DNA of 64,000 nt from Cryptomeria japonica (taxonomy: Eukaryota > Streptophyta > Pinopsida > Cupressales > Cupressaceae). The stretch covers positions 20,251,932-20,315,931 of the forward strand of contig NC_081412.1 in the NCBI RefSeq assembly GCF_030272615.1. Direction: 5' to 3'. The notes beneath the pieces were generated by a model that did not search any database, was not told the DNA's origin, and worked only from the letters and a program-made list of their open reading frames with translations. Made by a program: the position numbers and the translations under genes. Below, one piece after another: positions 1 through 10,750 of this stretch (the stretch's first letter is position 1; each line of letters opens with the position of its first letter).

Positions 1-537
1 ACTAACTACTAAAATAAGTCAATAATGTGACTTTATTAATGCAAAATTTTATATTCCAACAACCCCCCTTAAAGAACTTACATTGAACAACTAGAATATA
101 TAAAAAAACATGATGGTTACACTAACAAAATACACATTCTTGAGAAGATTTTTCTTTGAATAGAAAAATATTGAATTAGGTGGAGCTTCATCAAGTTGCC
201 TCATAACCCTTAGAAGGATAAATATCTAGTGAATTGAATTTTTTAAATTATTGAATTACCACCTCCTTGAACTCTTGAATCATATATCCATCAAATTATG
301 GGGCGATAATCCATATATGAATCAAGTCATCTCATTGCCCATAGAAAAGTATAGTTTCACATGTCACAAGTATCAAACTCTTTGGGCAATAATGCATATC
401 ATGTTCACCAAAAACCTCACTTGCCTTCAAAACATAAACTTCACAATATATGAATTTTTAAATTCTATCAGTATAAAAATAGAAATAAAAAATAACATAA
501 TCTTTTTATTCAAACAATTATCTCTACGCATGCAACT
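1..537. other. unassigned AT-rich DNA
   Basis: I see no supported gene here. A 97-codon frame at 251-544 has no recognisable domain and runs into the target duplication of the next element, so it is probably chance. The stretch is AT-rich with one short C-run near 64-69, and may be decayed transposon sequence. Confidence 0.5.
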
Positions 538-563
538 AACTTGAGATGATCAAGCATACTAAC

Positions 564-818
564 ATGGAGGCGAGGGTTTCGACGAGGAAAATGAGGGTTT
601 CGATGCCTAACGACTCAAGTGATGGAGGCGAGGATGATGAAGAAGATGACAAGATTGGGAGCCTCTTCTCTTCGGCCCTTCTTTGTTGTCCTGGATTCTA
701 TACTGCTCTACATGCTCTAGAGAGTGTGGGGGTTGCAAGTGGTGTGGAGGGAGGTGTGTTCTCCTCAGCCCTGTTTATGTCATGGAGTGGAGGGGCTACT
801 TGGTTCAAATTCACTTGA
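564..818 (+). CDS. short acidic ORF at the 5' end of retroposon A1
   Basis: An 84-codon frame opens with the first ATG inside the retroposon. Its N-terminus is basic and then very acidic (DGGEDDEEDDK at about residues 20-30). The related copy at 53570-54007 begins the same way, with a basic patch followed by DDDGDGEEDL, so the acidic motif looks conserved between copies while the remainder diverges. No domain is recognised. The ORF may be the start of a longer lost protein or an untranslated relic. Confidence 0.3.
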   Translation: MEARVSTRKMRVSMPNDSSDGGEDDEEDDKIGSLFSSALLCCPGFYTALHALESVGVASGVEGGVFSSALFMSWSGGATWFKFT

Positions 819-1472
819 GAGGGGTTGCCCCTTGTTTTGGTGGTTCTTCCCTCCTTGAGTGTAGTGATGATTCCTCTTATCTAGGACCCTGATGGCATTT
901 CAAGGTTCTTCTTTTGTCAGTTTTTGGTTTCCCCTCTTTCTTTGGGATGCCTTGTTCCCTTAGGGCTAGATCTGGTGCAGATATGGTTTTCTTTTCAGAA
1001 GATCTAGTGTCTTGGGTTTCCTTCTGATCTGGGTTGTCCTCCTATTAAGGTGGAGGGAATTTTTCTATGTTAAACTATGATTGAAATGTTTGGGCTTTTG
1101 GGTTGTTCTCTTCCTTTCCTATCTGAGGTGGCCCTTTCTCCTATTGAGGTGGATATTTGGTGGTTGGTAGCAGTCGGGTTTCAGCATGCTGCTAGAGGGG
1201 TCTCAGGGCTGATGTTCTGCCTTCTCTCTTGTCCTATCAAGGTGGACCTCTTCCCTATTGAGGTGGGGAGATGGTGTGCGGAGGCCTTTCAAATGATGTT
1301 GTTTCTCATGCTATTGGCTCAAGCTACCTTTCATTTCTCTCATGTTTTTTTTCATGGCAAGGTTTGGGTCCTCTTTGCCCCTACTACATAGATTTTTTTG
1401 TGGTTTGAGGGACCTTTTCAAATCCCTCCTAGTTCTATTTGGAATCAGTTGGCTAGTTTTTTGTTTTCAAGT

Positions 1473-2084
1473 TGTGGGACCCTAGTAAAACCCACAGGTT
1501 GGCTATTTGTTGCTTGTGCTTTCAATTTTTTTCTCTTTTCCATGTGCGTTGGTTGTGGGAGTCTTGTTCTTCCCACAAGCAAGCTAGATGCTAGTAATTT
1601 TAAAGGGCACAATTTGGGCACTTGTGGTTTCTGGTTAAGGGTTATTTTTGCTGTTGGTAGGCTGAATACTTTGTTACTAGTTAAGGGAGCCTAGGAAAAC
1701 CCTTGTTTGTTGGTTTTGAGAGCAATTTTAAAACTCATGACGATGGTTAGGGGAGCCCTTCAAAACCACATTTGTCTAGATTGTGAGAATATGTTGATCT
1801 ATTGTAATCTAGTGTTGTTGAAGCTGATGGGTGCCTGGATACACCCATGGAAATATTTGTAGATTAAGGGAGCCTTGTAAAACCCTTCTTTATGTGTTAG
1901 GGATGATTTTATGTCTAGTTTATGGTGTGGCTACTAGTATGCTGATGCTCTTTTCTTTTAGAAGCGTTGTACTATGGGTTCCAGATTTTGGTAAAATCTG
2001 AGGGTTTTGGGTCCCTTCAAAACCTGTGGGGTTTTGGATCCCCTCAAAACCTATTGTACGAGGTTTTTGGTCCTCTCAAAACCT
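1473..2084 (+). repeat. run of hairpin units with changing stems in retroposon A1
   Basis: At least nine short inverted repeats share a loop related to GGAGCCCTTCAAAA while their stems differ. Stems: TGTGGG/CCCACA (1473-1478, 1491-1496); TTGTGGGA/TCCCACAA (1553-1560, 1571-1578); AAGGG/CCCTT (1683-1687, 1700-1704); TGGTT/AACCA (1744-1748, 1764-1768); ATGGGTG/CACCCAT (1827-1833, 1842-1848); AAGGG/CCCTT (1866-1870, 1883-1887); CAGATTTT/AAAATCTG (1982-1989, 1993-2000); GGTTTTG/CAAAACC (2003-2009, 2018-2024 and again 2030-2036, 2045-2051); AGGTTTT/AAAACCT (2061-2067, 2078-2084). The changing but still complementary stems suggest RNA structure is what is kept. Confidence 0.7.
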
Positions 2085-2117
2085 ATTTACCCTTAATCAA
2101 AAACTTGAGATGATCAA

Positions 2118-5100
2118 TAATTTTTTACATTTGGTACATCTAGCCTCCAATATGATATTGTTAGTCCTTACCATAAAAAAATAGCACCAAAAAAGTACTA
2201 CAACCTTTAAAACCCCAATTAACAAATTCAAATAGATAGTCAAGATTTTCAACTACATCATCATGAACTTTAAATATTTGTTTAGTCTCAAGTATTTTAA
2301 TGTACCACAAATATATTTATGGGTCAACCAAACTAGTCAATAGATAATCATGCTTAAAAGGGTTGAATGATAAAATATACTTTTTTATATTAAGACATTT
2401 AAGAATGAAATTGTAACCACCATATCAAGGTGGTTTTGATGAGTATTTATTATAATAAAAAACATAAAATACAAGTCACTAACTATTTTGGTAGCATAAT
2501 GATAAGATTTTGTGGCATATATTGAGCTCTGCCATGATTGATTTGTTTATAAATTGCACCTTTCCATTAGCATAGCCAAATCCTCAAATCTTGTTGTGTT
2601 CTTCTTCATTTTTCCTAGCATCATTCTCAACACATTTCTCCCTTGAGTCAATTTTAGTACCAAAAATTGAAACTAATCCTTAGATATTCATTTTGTTTTA
2701 GATCATTTACCAGTGTTTCAAACTTAAAAAAAATATTTTTGCAATCCATTTGTTTAGGACAAATATTGTCGTGATTAATGATATTTTTAAGAAGCACATG
2801 TTTGAAAAATAAGAAAAACAATATTAATATAAAAAGGGTAAAGATTCAAACTTGGGGCACAATTTTGATTAAAAATAAGTGATTTGTGCTTTCATTGGGA
2901 TATTGATTTACATTCAAGTCTTCCACACTTATAGAAGTACAACAAACCTTTGCACCATAATCTTTTCCTAAAATAGTCACTTGTTTATGCTCATTTTGAA
3001 AAATCACATTGATCATCTAAAATTGACATCCTTAACACATAAAAAATGCATTCAATTTTTTTCAAACTTCTACTCAATGCATCTCAAGAAGTAAATGTAA
3101 AAATAAAAACACAAAAATAAAATGTCCTACCTCACACTATACACTTCAAGAATACTAGTGAGAGAAAAGATTTATTTGTATTGCTAATAATCTTATGAGT
3201 CTAGAAAATTAAATCATGTCTCCCTCTAACTAATAGTTATTTCAAATTTTACATTATAAGAAAACTTATATCAAAATCCAAGAAAAAATACTATTAACCA
3301 TCACACCTTTCTCATCATAGAACTATCACAAATACTAGAATGTTATAGTTATAAAAGATGATAGTGATGAATTGGTAATAAAATTATTGCAATACTACAT
3401 TTTATAAAGTATTCCCAATAGTTAACTTCTCAAACCATGATACCTGAATAACTCCCAACTAACTACTAGCTAACATAAGTCACTAACCTTCCTTTATTTT
3501 TGCAAACTTTAATATTTGAAAATATTTTCCCCTCTTATTTTTAATGGTTAGTTATGATATATTATTTTGACTCATTATTCAATATTATCTCTCTTTTTCC
3601 TTGATTTATTTATAGATCAAATGTTATCTTTTATTGTCATCTTTAGAATATATAAGAGCATACCTTTTTTTAATATTGGTTTTTTTGTCCATCCATTCTA
3701 TAAAATTTTATATTCTTTCTAATTTTGGGGGTCCTAGATTGTGTTGACAGGTATTTATTATGTTTTTCTCTATGGTTTTGAATATTAATATCTTCATCCT
3801 GAATAGTATAATATGGATGTATTTCTATAAACTATGGAAGAAAAATGAATGTAGGAAGTTGTCAAAGAGTATTTCCCAATTCTTTATTTTTGTTCTTCTT
3901 TTAAGGCTAGTAATAAATTTTGTAAATTTGGTGTTAGAGTCTAATAGAACATCTTCATGTGTATTCTTATAGTAGTGTAGTAAATTGTAGTCCTTAATTA
4001 AGTGTCCAATTGTGTGCTCTCTTTAGCACTTGCTTTAGTTTCCACCTTCTGCAAAAACAATAGCACTACTTCTAGCCTTGAATTTAACCATCAACTCAAG
4101 AAGATGAGTCCTATCCTATTTCAAAATTCAAATATTTAATCTCATATAATAATTGTTAAATTAAAAAACTAGGACCAGATCTAATAGTAGGGCCCTAAAC
4201 AATTGCATTTTTCTTTTCTAGACCCTATTTTTGAGGGATTATGCCAATTAGCTTCATAATCTTTACCGAATCTCTCAACATTTTAAGACTTTTATCTCCC
4301 AACCCTAAAATTCCAAAATATGGTCTTGAATTTTTTATTACTACCATTTTATGTTAGCTTTTTATGAACTTTAACCTTGTAAATCATATATAAGATAATT
4401 GTATCTTTCCTCACTTGGAGATACAATATTTACACTACCAAAGTTTTTGCCAATATTTGAGTCCACAAATCTGTAAATTGACAAATAATTAGCAACATAA
4501 AATATTCATCAAGTCTTCATCAATTATTATTCATCATGATGAAAGCTTCAAGGAATGTTGGATGATGATAGGGAGCTACTAACTAATGATTACCTTATAA
4601 CTCTCCTTAAGGTTATGGTATGATTTAATGTTATTCTTGTAAATATGAGTTTTAAATTTAGATATAATATGTTTTTTTCATGCATTATCAATTCTATGAT
4701 CAATGCATTCATGAGTTGTTTTATACATCACCTTTTGACACACTTTATGCATTCTTAGACATGCTTGAGGTTCAAAGTGCAAAAATTTATCTCAGATCCA
4801 ACTTAGTTGTCCATGTAGGTTGAAACACAAAAGTACGGATTTAACTAAGGAAAACCCCTATATAGCCACTACACCATTTTCCCCTCCCCTTTTTTGTTGT
4901 GCATGTTCAGATAAAGGATTCAACTCCAATTTGTTAGTACGGGAGGATTGAGACAACTAAGTCAGATTAGCTAAAAAAAATGAGGAGAAAAAGGTTGGAC
5001 TAGGGTACCTAGTGCCACAGTACTACTAGTTTCACCTAAAATCTAGAGGATTTGTAGTTCTGAGTCTTCTCATACCAAATCTGAGCACTTTCTAGCACTT

Positions 5101-5170
5101 AAAAACATGTTGGACTAAGGCACTTATCTCCATATTCAGACTATTTTATGCTTAGATTTCTATTAGAGAT
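2118..5170. other. decayed AT-rich intergenic DNA
   Basis: No intact gene or element is supported in this ~3 kb. On the minus strand at 3990-4007 a Gly-His-Leu-Ile-Lys-Asp string resembles the end of a copia Gag zinc knuckle, and it is followed by broken frames; I rate this only as a hint of an old antisense copia copy. At 4997-5016 a 20-bp string matches the element-1 LTR hairpin motif at 18 of 20 positions. The short ORF at 3760-3972 has no recognisable content. Confidence 0.45.
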
Positions 5171-5347
5171 GCACCTGTAGTGTCCTAAAATTGTGACACT
5201 TGCAATTTCGACTGCATTTCGGTCTTCACGATGGCGACGCAACATGGAACCTAAATGGAGACCCCGAAACCTGATTACAACACTAAAAACTGCATTTTCT
5301 TGCACCCTGGGCTGAACCTCCTTTGCACCCTGCTGTCCTGGGAGGTG

Positions 5348-5436
5348 GGACCAGAGTGCCCAGCGCCCTGGTCCTTCAGGACTAGGGTGCCCAGTGCCCT
5401 AGTCCCCCAGGACCATGGCACCTAGCGCCCTGGTCC
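5348..5436 (+). repeat. three 31-bp GC-rich hairpin units in the LTR
   Basis: Units start at 5348, 5379 and 5410, an exact 31-bp period, each a 27-bp inverted repeat opening GGAC and closing GTCC with a loop related to TGCCCAGTG. Unit 2 has a perfect 9-bp stem GGACTAGGG/CCCTAGTCC. The 3' LTR carries the same triplet at 11976, 12007 and 12038, where unit 2 reads GGACCAGGG/CCCTGGTCC: both stem sides changed together. The triplet is far more GC-rich than its surroundings and lies about 120 bp upstream of the TATA box. Confidence 0.85.
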
Positions 5437-5559
5437 CTGGCCCTATTTTGGGCCTGGTCTCCTATGGGGCTTCGGGTCTTTTTGTTTGCAAATTGGAAAA
5501 TTATCTTTCCTTGTCGGCCCAAGGTCGGAAAAATCAGTCTATCAACCCTAATTGGCAAG

Positions 5560-5567
5560 TATATAAA
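5560..5567 (+). promoter_or_regulatory. TATA box of element 1 LTR
   Basis: TATATAAA within the LTR, conserved in the 3' LTR at 12188-12195. It is the only strong TATA motif between the GC-rich hairpins and the U5-like part, so transcription probably starts about 30 bp downstream, near the CATTCAAG repeats. Confidence 0.6.
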
Positions 5568-6445
5568 CTACATTTTCCTCTCCCATTTGGGTGGATGAAA
5601 AAAAGAAGGATATATGTGAACATATGTGGAAACGATACTCAAACATTCAAGCATTCAAGCATTCAAGCATTCCTTCTAAGTCTCCATTCAAGGCTAAGTG
5701 TTGCATTCAAGACAAGGATTCAACCATTGAAGAGGAGATCACATACTACATACTACATACAACATACAACAACATCTATACCTTCGCATATAAGGATACA
5801 AACATCCTTACAACAAGGTATTAGTACTTGTTTTACATTACAGACATTTACATTTACAACATTTCTCATTTCTTGGTTAATTCCAAAACCGGGGTTTGAC
5901 CTAAAGGCAAACCCCTAATCCCTAACCCCCCAATCGTCTTCGCTTTTCTGTGTGTAGGTTGCAGGTACATGGCTGAAATTGAAGATCTGGAATCCTTGTG
6001 CAGAGACGAACAGATCCCCCTTCGTTTCACGAATTTTTCGGAGGACCGTGTGCATGCCGGGCGCCATCGTCCCGTCAACTTTTGCTCAAATTTGCAGGAC
6101 AGCGCCGTATCGACATTTTACTGCTAATTCCAGGTCTGCAGCTTCATCCTATATCCCTATCTCAGTTTATAAGTGAATCTTTCTCACTTTCTATGCATTC
6201 CTAGCTTAATCATTCTATCAACATTCTTTACAAAAGAGGGTAGCCTTGCTATCTTAACCCTTGAAACTCATTTAGAATCCAATCTTGCATTGTGTGGGAT
6301 TGGATCTTGTGGGTTTCAACCCCTCTTTTGAATGTAAAGTCTCCCAAGTGAAAACTGTCAACCCTAGCAACCTCCCTTCTCTCTCCTCGGAGTTGGAAGA
6401 GGGGAGAGCAACTAGGGTTCGATCATTTTTTTCCGCTTTACATTT

Positions 6446-6464
6446 TGGTGAACCTGACGTGAAC
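6446..6464 (+). other. primer-binding site of element 1
   Basis: TGGTGAACCTGACGTGAAC begins three bases after the LTR end. TGG at the start would pair with the CCA end of a tRNA. Element 2 has the same sequence with one base changed (15872-15889). It is not the usual initiator-Met site (TGGTATCAGAGC), and I could not assign the tRNA. Confidence 0.75.
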
Positions 6465-6840
6465 ATCCTTTCTGATTTTTCATGGTTAGATCTGAAAATT
6501 GGATTCCTTGATTACATTTCCATGTTTGATCTTTTGCAAATTTTAGAGGTTAATTGCATAAAAACCCTAAATTTTCTTTTTAGTAATTAAGCTTGTGAAA
6601 TGTTTAATTGTTAATGCTTGTTTCAGATTTGCCCTTCTATTATAAATTATCAAATCATATTTGTGCTTTAATTTTGAAAATTAAGTGGTTAAGTGTCAAA
6701 ACCCTAATTTTTGAAATCCTCTTGATTCAACCTTTGTCCGACAATTTCGTTGATCAAAACATCTCCAAATCAGCTGTAACTTTGGATTCCGCAATAAAAT
6801 CACAATATCTTTCATCCCTAAAAATTTGGAAAAAAGTTGC

Positions 6841-6900
6841 GAGGACCATGTGCACTCTGAGCGCCATCGTCCCCGACATTTTTTCTGAAATTTCGGGAGC
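6841..6900 (+). repeat. leader motif copy 1 (GGAC...GTGCAC...GTCC)
   Basis: Contains GGACCATGTGCAC, then AGCGCCATCGTCC, then a tail ending GAAATTTCGGGAG. GGAC and GTCC can pair and would expose the self-complementary GTGCAC. Copies: 6041-6100 (GTGCAT, decayed), 7462-7520, and 12661-12720 in the 3' LTR (GTGCAC intact). Confidence 0.6.
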
Positions 6901-7461
6901 TAGATCTTACTATATTTTTCTGCTAAAATCCAAAATTTTGGCTGATTTGATCAATTATAACACTTTCAAAATTACAGTCAAAGTTGGTCTTGTGATTGCT
7001 TGGATTAAGGCTCCTAATCATTCAAAAATCATTGAAATTGAAATTTTGTGTCAAAATTGTGTTCTTACTGTCTTAAATCTGAAAAGTGTGTTTGCATTCA
7101 TTCGAAATTTCAGTGCTTTATTCAAATTCTTGCAATTTGTGACTTTTGAAATTAAGTGTTTAATTACAACAACTTTGATTTCCGCTTTCAAAATTGAATT
7201 TTGCGTGAAATTGAGTCAATTTTTAAATTTCAAAACTTGCATTGCTTTTGACATTCCCTCTAAAATAATAAAATTAGAAATTTTAGTTTCCCTCTCTTTT
7301 TCAAAATTCAAATTTTGCATTTTTTGACAATCTTGGTACGGTTCAATTTTGAGATTGCAACTTTAATTTGGCCTATCTACAGATCGTAAAATCACTCAAT
7401 TTTTTCAGATTAGCTCTAAAATCATCATAACTTTCATCCCTGCAAATTTCAAAAAAAGTTG

Positions 7462-7520
7462 CAAGGACCGTGTGCACTTCGAGCGCCATGGTCCCAGACA
7501 TTTTTTCCGAAATTTTGGGA
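7462..7520 (+). repeat. leader motif copy 2
   Basis: Here the stem can extend to GGACC/GGTCC (7464-7468 with its partner about 30 nt downstream) while GTGCAC is kept. It lies about 100 bp before the gag start, a typical position for a packaging or dimerisation signal. That role is inference. Confidence 0.55.
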
Positions 7521-7621
7521 GACTGTCGTGATTGCATTTAACAGCTTAAACTAGAAGATTGGCTGATTTTACTGAAAATTGCTACCTCTAAAATTCAAAA
7601 TCTTCTCTCTCTTTCTAGTGC

Positions 7622-9046
7622 ATGAGTTTTATAACAATAAGCCCTACTTATACTATTCCCGTTAGACGAAGCCGTAGAATTAAGTCTTTCCGAGGTTTAA
7701 TTACTGAGGAGATGGAACCTAATTTGAATAGCCTTTTTAACGAGGACATGGGTAATTCCTCTAATCCTCCTAATGATGAAGAAGCTCTCCATGAGGTTTC
7801 TGTAGAACAACTTTTGAAATTGGATAACCAATTTGACGATTTTCGACAATGGATGTCTCAAGAATACCCTGATAGTCAAGCTCTTCCTTTAATTGAGGGT
7901 CTAAAACATATGCTTCAAAGTGATAAGAATGGAATTGATATTTTGTGTGGTATTGCACACATTGTGGATTCGAATGTGATGCCTATGAAGAGTTGTGCCG
8001 AAACTTTGGGTTATACACAACCTCCTACTCAAGTCAATCATTCTATTCCTTTGACAACTCCTATTGCTAGCATACCTACCTTTACATCAAACATAATGAC
8101 TACTTCTATACAAGACATTCCCCCTGTGATCACCAGTCATGGGGGAAATCCTTCCTCTTCAATTAACCCTCTTCCTTCATTCAATCCAACTTCTTCATTC
8201 ATTCCTTCAATGAGTGTTCCTATTATATCTCCGCAAATGAACATGACGCAAGGGGGCAATTCACTTAACCATTCTATTCCTCCTTGTAGTGTTCCTCCTG
8301 TCCAATCATCTCCTATGACTAATTATCATAGTGTCCCGCCACCTTACTCTTTACCTTCTTTCAATAACATAACACCTCCATCTCAATCTAACACATCTAA
8401 AACAAACTCTTCGACTGAAGCGACCATTAATAATCTTGCACAAACTGTCTCTTCTTTACAGCAACAAATTGCCTCTATGAATCAATCTAAGTTTAGTGTG
8501 CCCACATTTGATGTTGCGAGCCCACTTTCTCTTGACATTGTCCGAGCTATCCCTCCTAAACATGTTGAAATCCCGCATTTGGAGCTTTATAATGGTAAAG
8601 GTGATCCTCTAACACATGTTAAGACTTTTCAAACAATTTGTACTGATTTTGCTTATGACCAAAGGTTGCTTGCAAAATTGTTTACTAGAACATTAAGAGA
8701 CAAAGCCCTACAATGGTATTGTTCGTTGCCTTCTTATTCTATTACTTCTTTTGAACAACTTGCAAATGCTTTCATTCAACAATTTCAAAACAATATAAGT
8801 CCTAAAGTTACTTTGATTGATTTAATGCATTGCAAACAAGGTGTTAAAGAAAAAGTGACTGATTTCATTGGTAGATATAAGCATTTGTATGCTCAAATTT
8901 CTTTTCCAGTGCCTGACAATGATATTCAAAGAATCTTTATTTCTAATTTACAAAAAGATATTCAAGACAAACTTCTGTTTTCTGAGTTTACTTCTTTCCA
9001 ACAGTTGTGTGCAACTCTTCACAATTATCAACTGACTGTGAGTTAA
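7622..9046 (+). CDS. gag: Gag protein, N-terminal and core part (element 1)
   Basis: 474 codons ending in TAA. Residues ~125-260 are Pro/Ser/Thr/Asn-rich, with a short Gln-rich coiled-coil-like stretch at ~270-290. The retrotransposon Gag core (Retrotrans_gag family) follows from ~318, beginning HVEIPHLELYNGKGDPLTHV and including ALQWYCSLP and the FEQLANAFIQQF helix. Gag would build the virus-like particle. The stop at 9044-9046 falls just before an ATG in the same frame and the protein clearly continues, so it is an interruption (CAA to TAA would explain it). The ATG at 7622 is the first in an open stretch after the leader. Confidence 0.85.
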   Translation: MSFITISPTYTIPVRRSRRIKSFRGLITEEMEPNLNSLFNEDMGNSSNPPNDEEALHEVSVEQLLKLDNQFDDFRQWMSQEYPDSQALPLIEGLKHMLQSDKNGIDILCGIAHIVDSNVMPMKSCAETLGYTQPPTQVNHSIPLTTPIASIPTFTSNIMTTSIQDIPPVITSHGGNPSSSINPLPSFNPTSSFIPSMSVPIISPQMNMTQGGNSLNHSIPPCSVPPVQSSPMTNYHSVPPPYSLPSFNNITPPSQSNTSKTNSSTEATINNLAQTVSSLQQQIASMNQSKFSVPTFDVASPLSLDIVRAIPPKHVEIPHLELYNGKGDPLTHVKTFQTICTDFAYDQRLLAKLFTRTLRDKALQWYCSLPSYSITSFEQLANAFIQQFQNNISPKVTLIDLMHCKQGVKEKVTDFIGRYKHLYAQISFPVPDNDIQRIFISNLQKDIQDKLLFSEFTSFQQLCATLHNYQLTVS

Positions 9047-9508
9047 ATGGAACAATCTCATCCTATGGCTCCGAGTGATAAGGGTGATAGCAGTCAACAA
9101 CCATTTGGGAAGTTTAAACCGAACAGAGATTCCATCAAATTCAATGAAAACATCATCAACAACAATGTGAATGCAACATCAAGTGTGCCTCCTATTTCTA
9201 AGTTTTTCAAGAAAGAAAGAAAGTATACTCCTTTGAATGAATCATTGCATAGTATTATGAATAAGTTATTGGAACAAAATGTGCTTACTCTTCCTCCTAT
9301 AAGGCAAATTGATCCTGCAAAGATTACTTCACCTTATTTTGATAACAAATCTTTTTGTCAATTTCATCGTCAACCTGGCCATGATACTGAAAAATGTTTT
9401 GCTTTGAAGGGTAAAATTCAAGATTTGATTGATAATAATACTATCTCTGTTTCTGGAGTGAATGATAAAGGCAACACATCTGTAGCTCCTCCTAACCAAA
9501 ATCTTTAG
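9047..9508 (+). pseudogene. gag: Gag C-terminal part with C-H-H-C knuckle (element 1)
   Basis: In frame with the preceding Gag segment and separated from it only by the TAA at 9044-9046. Near residues 103-117 it has FCQFHRQPGHDTEKC, spacing C-X2-H-X4-H-X4-C, a variant of the usual CCHC nucleocapsid knuckle, followed by a helix IQDLIDNN. Element 2 has the same variant at the same place, so it is a lineage trait rather than decay. A TAG at 9506-9508 breaks the frame again (CAG to TAG is the simplest origin). Confidence 0.75.
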
Positions 9509-10750
9509 ATTTTTACTGATCCATTACCTTCTCATACCTCTAATGCAATTGAGACTAATGATTCCTCTCTCTCATCTGATGGTCTTGTGTCTATGACTCC
9601 GAATGTGATTAACTTTGTAGAGCAGCAAGAAAACCTTAAAGAACCTTCCATCACATTTGATTCTAGTGAAACTATTAGAGCACCTGATGGTCCTTTATAC
9701 ATAGTTGCAAAAGTCAAGAATACACCTTGTCGTGGAGTGCTTATTGATCCTTCGTGCATGGTTAATGTTATTACTGAAGAGTTTCTTTTTACTTTGCAAT
9801 TGAATCAAGTGATCTATGACAAAACAGATGTGATAGTGAAATTATTTGATGCATTTTCTTCTCCTGCGATTGGTTCTATTACATTACCTATTGAAGTTCA
9901 TAACAAATCCCTTGATGTGAACTTCGCTATTATTCCTTCACCTGAACAATTTCATGTGAAGCTTGGCTATCCTTGGCTATCTTCCATGAAAGCTATTGTT
10001 TCTCCTATTCACAAATGTTTGAAATTTCCCCATAATGGTGAAGTTGTTACTGTCAATCATAGTCTCTTTAAACCAACTGAAAGAACTTCTGGCGTTCCTA
10101 TTGATTATTTTTGGCCTAAACAATTCCAATCTCTTCCTCCGCGAAGTGATCACCTTTTCAAATCTTATCAAAAGTGGAAAACAGATATGATCCTATCTCT
10201 AAGTGAACCTAGAACACCTAAACTTGATATTCCTATCATTCTTGAGAAGGAAGTTCTTCCTTTGAAAGATAAAACTAATGTCTTTCCTCAAGAAGATTCC
10301 CAACCCGTCCCTATGGATGTAACTATGTCTATGCCTAATAAACCTTCTAAGAGTAGACCTATACCTCCTCGTCATGATGGACTTGGTCTCCTTCCTAAAC
10401 CAAATATTCCTCCTTTATATGGAGCAGTTCCTCCTCCTTCCTTTTATAGAGAAAAGAGACCTTCCTCTTCTCCTATTATCCAGCCTAAGAGACCACAACC
10501 TAAACACCCAAGTGATAAGGATGAGAACATTCCTCCTCTTCAATCTTCTCCACTTCCTACTAAGACTAGACAAAATTGTTCTGCACGTGAATGCCGACGA
10601 AAGTGTCGTCTTAGAGCTCAAGCAGCTGCTTCTCAAACTTTACAATCTCCAAAAACACCTTCAACAAGCATTATTCCATTTTCTCCTCAACCAGAAATTG
10701 AGCCAAAATCTCCTAAACATAAGATGCATGATGGTCTTGATCCTGTGTGA
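9509..10750 (+). pseudogene. pro: retropepsin-like protease region and Pro-rich tail (element 1)
   Basis: Same frame as Gag; open from the TAG at 9506 to a TGA at 10748-10750. The protease-like fold runs from about 9680 to 10060: RGVLIDPSCMVNVITEEF holds the active-site Asp, and the flap and end region read KLGYPWLSSM and KCLKFPHNGE, matching LLGRPWIHAM and QCIKFPHNGT of element 2. The catalytic triad D-(S/T/N)-G is D-P-S here, so cleavage activity is doubtful. The rest is Pro-rich and ends with a basic Cys/Arg patch (ARECRRKCRLRAQ). A protease fold kept without its motif could be decay or a structural role. Confidence 0.75.

Larger units (their letters stand above)
554..2101 (+). mobile_element. 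complete non-LTR retroposon, hairpin-rich family (copy A1)
   Basis: A 1.55-kb insertion bounded by perfect 16-bp target duplications AACTTGAGATGATCAA at 538-553 and 2102-2117. It has no terminal repeats and ends in a short A-rich tail (CTTAATCAAAAA), which together are hallmarks of target-primed reverse transcription. The 5' part holds a short acidic ORF, the middle is GT-rich with repeated CCTATTGAGGTGG-like phrases, and the 3' third is a run of small hairpins. No reverse transcriptase is visible, so it is non-autonomous. A relative lies at 53571-55254, with similar 5' end, GAGGTGG phrases, hairpin units and tail. I do not recognise it as a named family. Confidence 0.8.
5176..6442 (+). repeat. 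5' LTR of element 1
   Basis: 1267 bp, TG...CA ended. It differs in length from the 3' LTR only by one extra 8-bp CATTCAAG unit near 5641-5670 and one fewer T near 6430. It contains a GC-rich triplet of hairpins (5348-5436), a TATA box (5560-5567) and a copy of a 60-bp leader motif (6041-6100). The start is fixed by the flanking GCACC and by where similarity to the 3' LTR begins. Confidence 0.93.
6465..7621 (+). other. long untranslated leader of element 1 with duplicated motif
   Basis: About 1.15 kb separate the primer-binding site from gag. A 239-codon frame at 6608-7327 is T/A-rich, lacks a domain and is probably chance. The leader carries two copies of a ~60-bp motif (6841-6900 and 7462-7520), each preceded by a shared string CTTTCATCCCTNNAAATTT and a run ending AAGTTGC. 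A third copy lies in the LTR (6041-6100). Such leaders in LTR elements carry packaging and dimerisation signals. Confidence 0.6.

Noticed and set aside
5415-5918. 167-codon ORF within the LTR of element 1 (and its copy at 12022-12444)
   Set aside because: Lies across the TATA box and is frame-shifted between the two LTRs by the 8-bp unit difference; no domain.
6608-7327. 239-codon ORF in the leader of element 1
   Set aside because: Low-complexity, T-rich, no domain, and it runs through the duplicated leader motif. Its place before gag fits a leader. The related ORF in element 2 has nothing in common with it.
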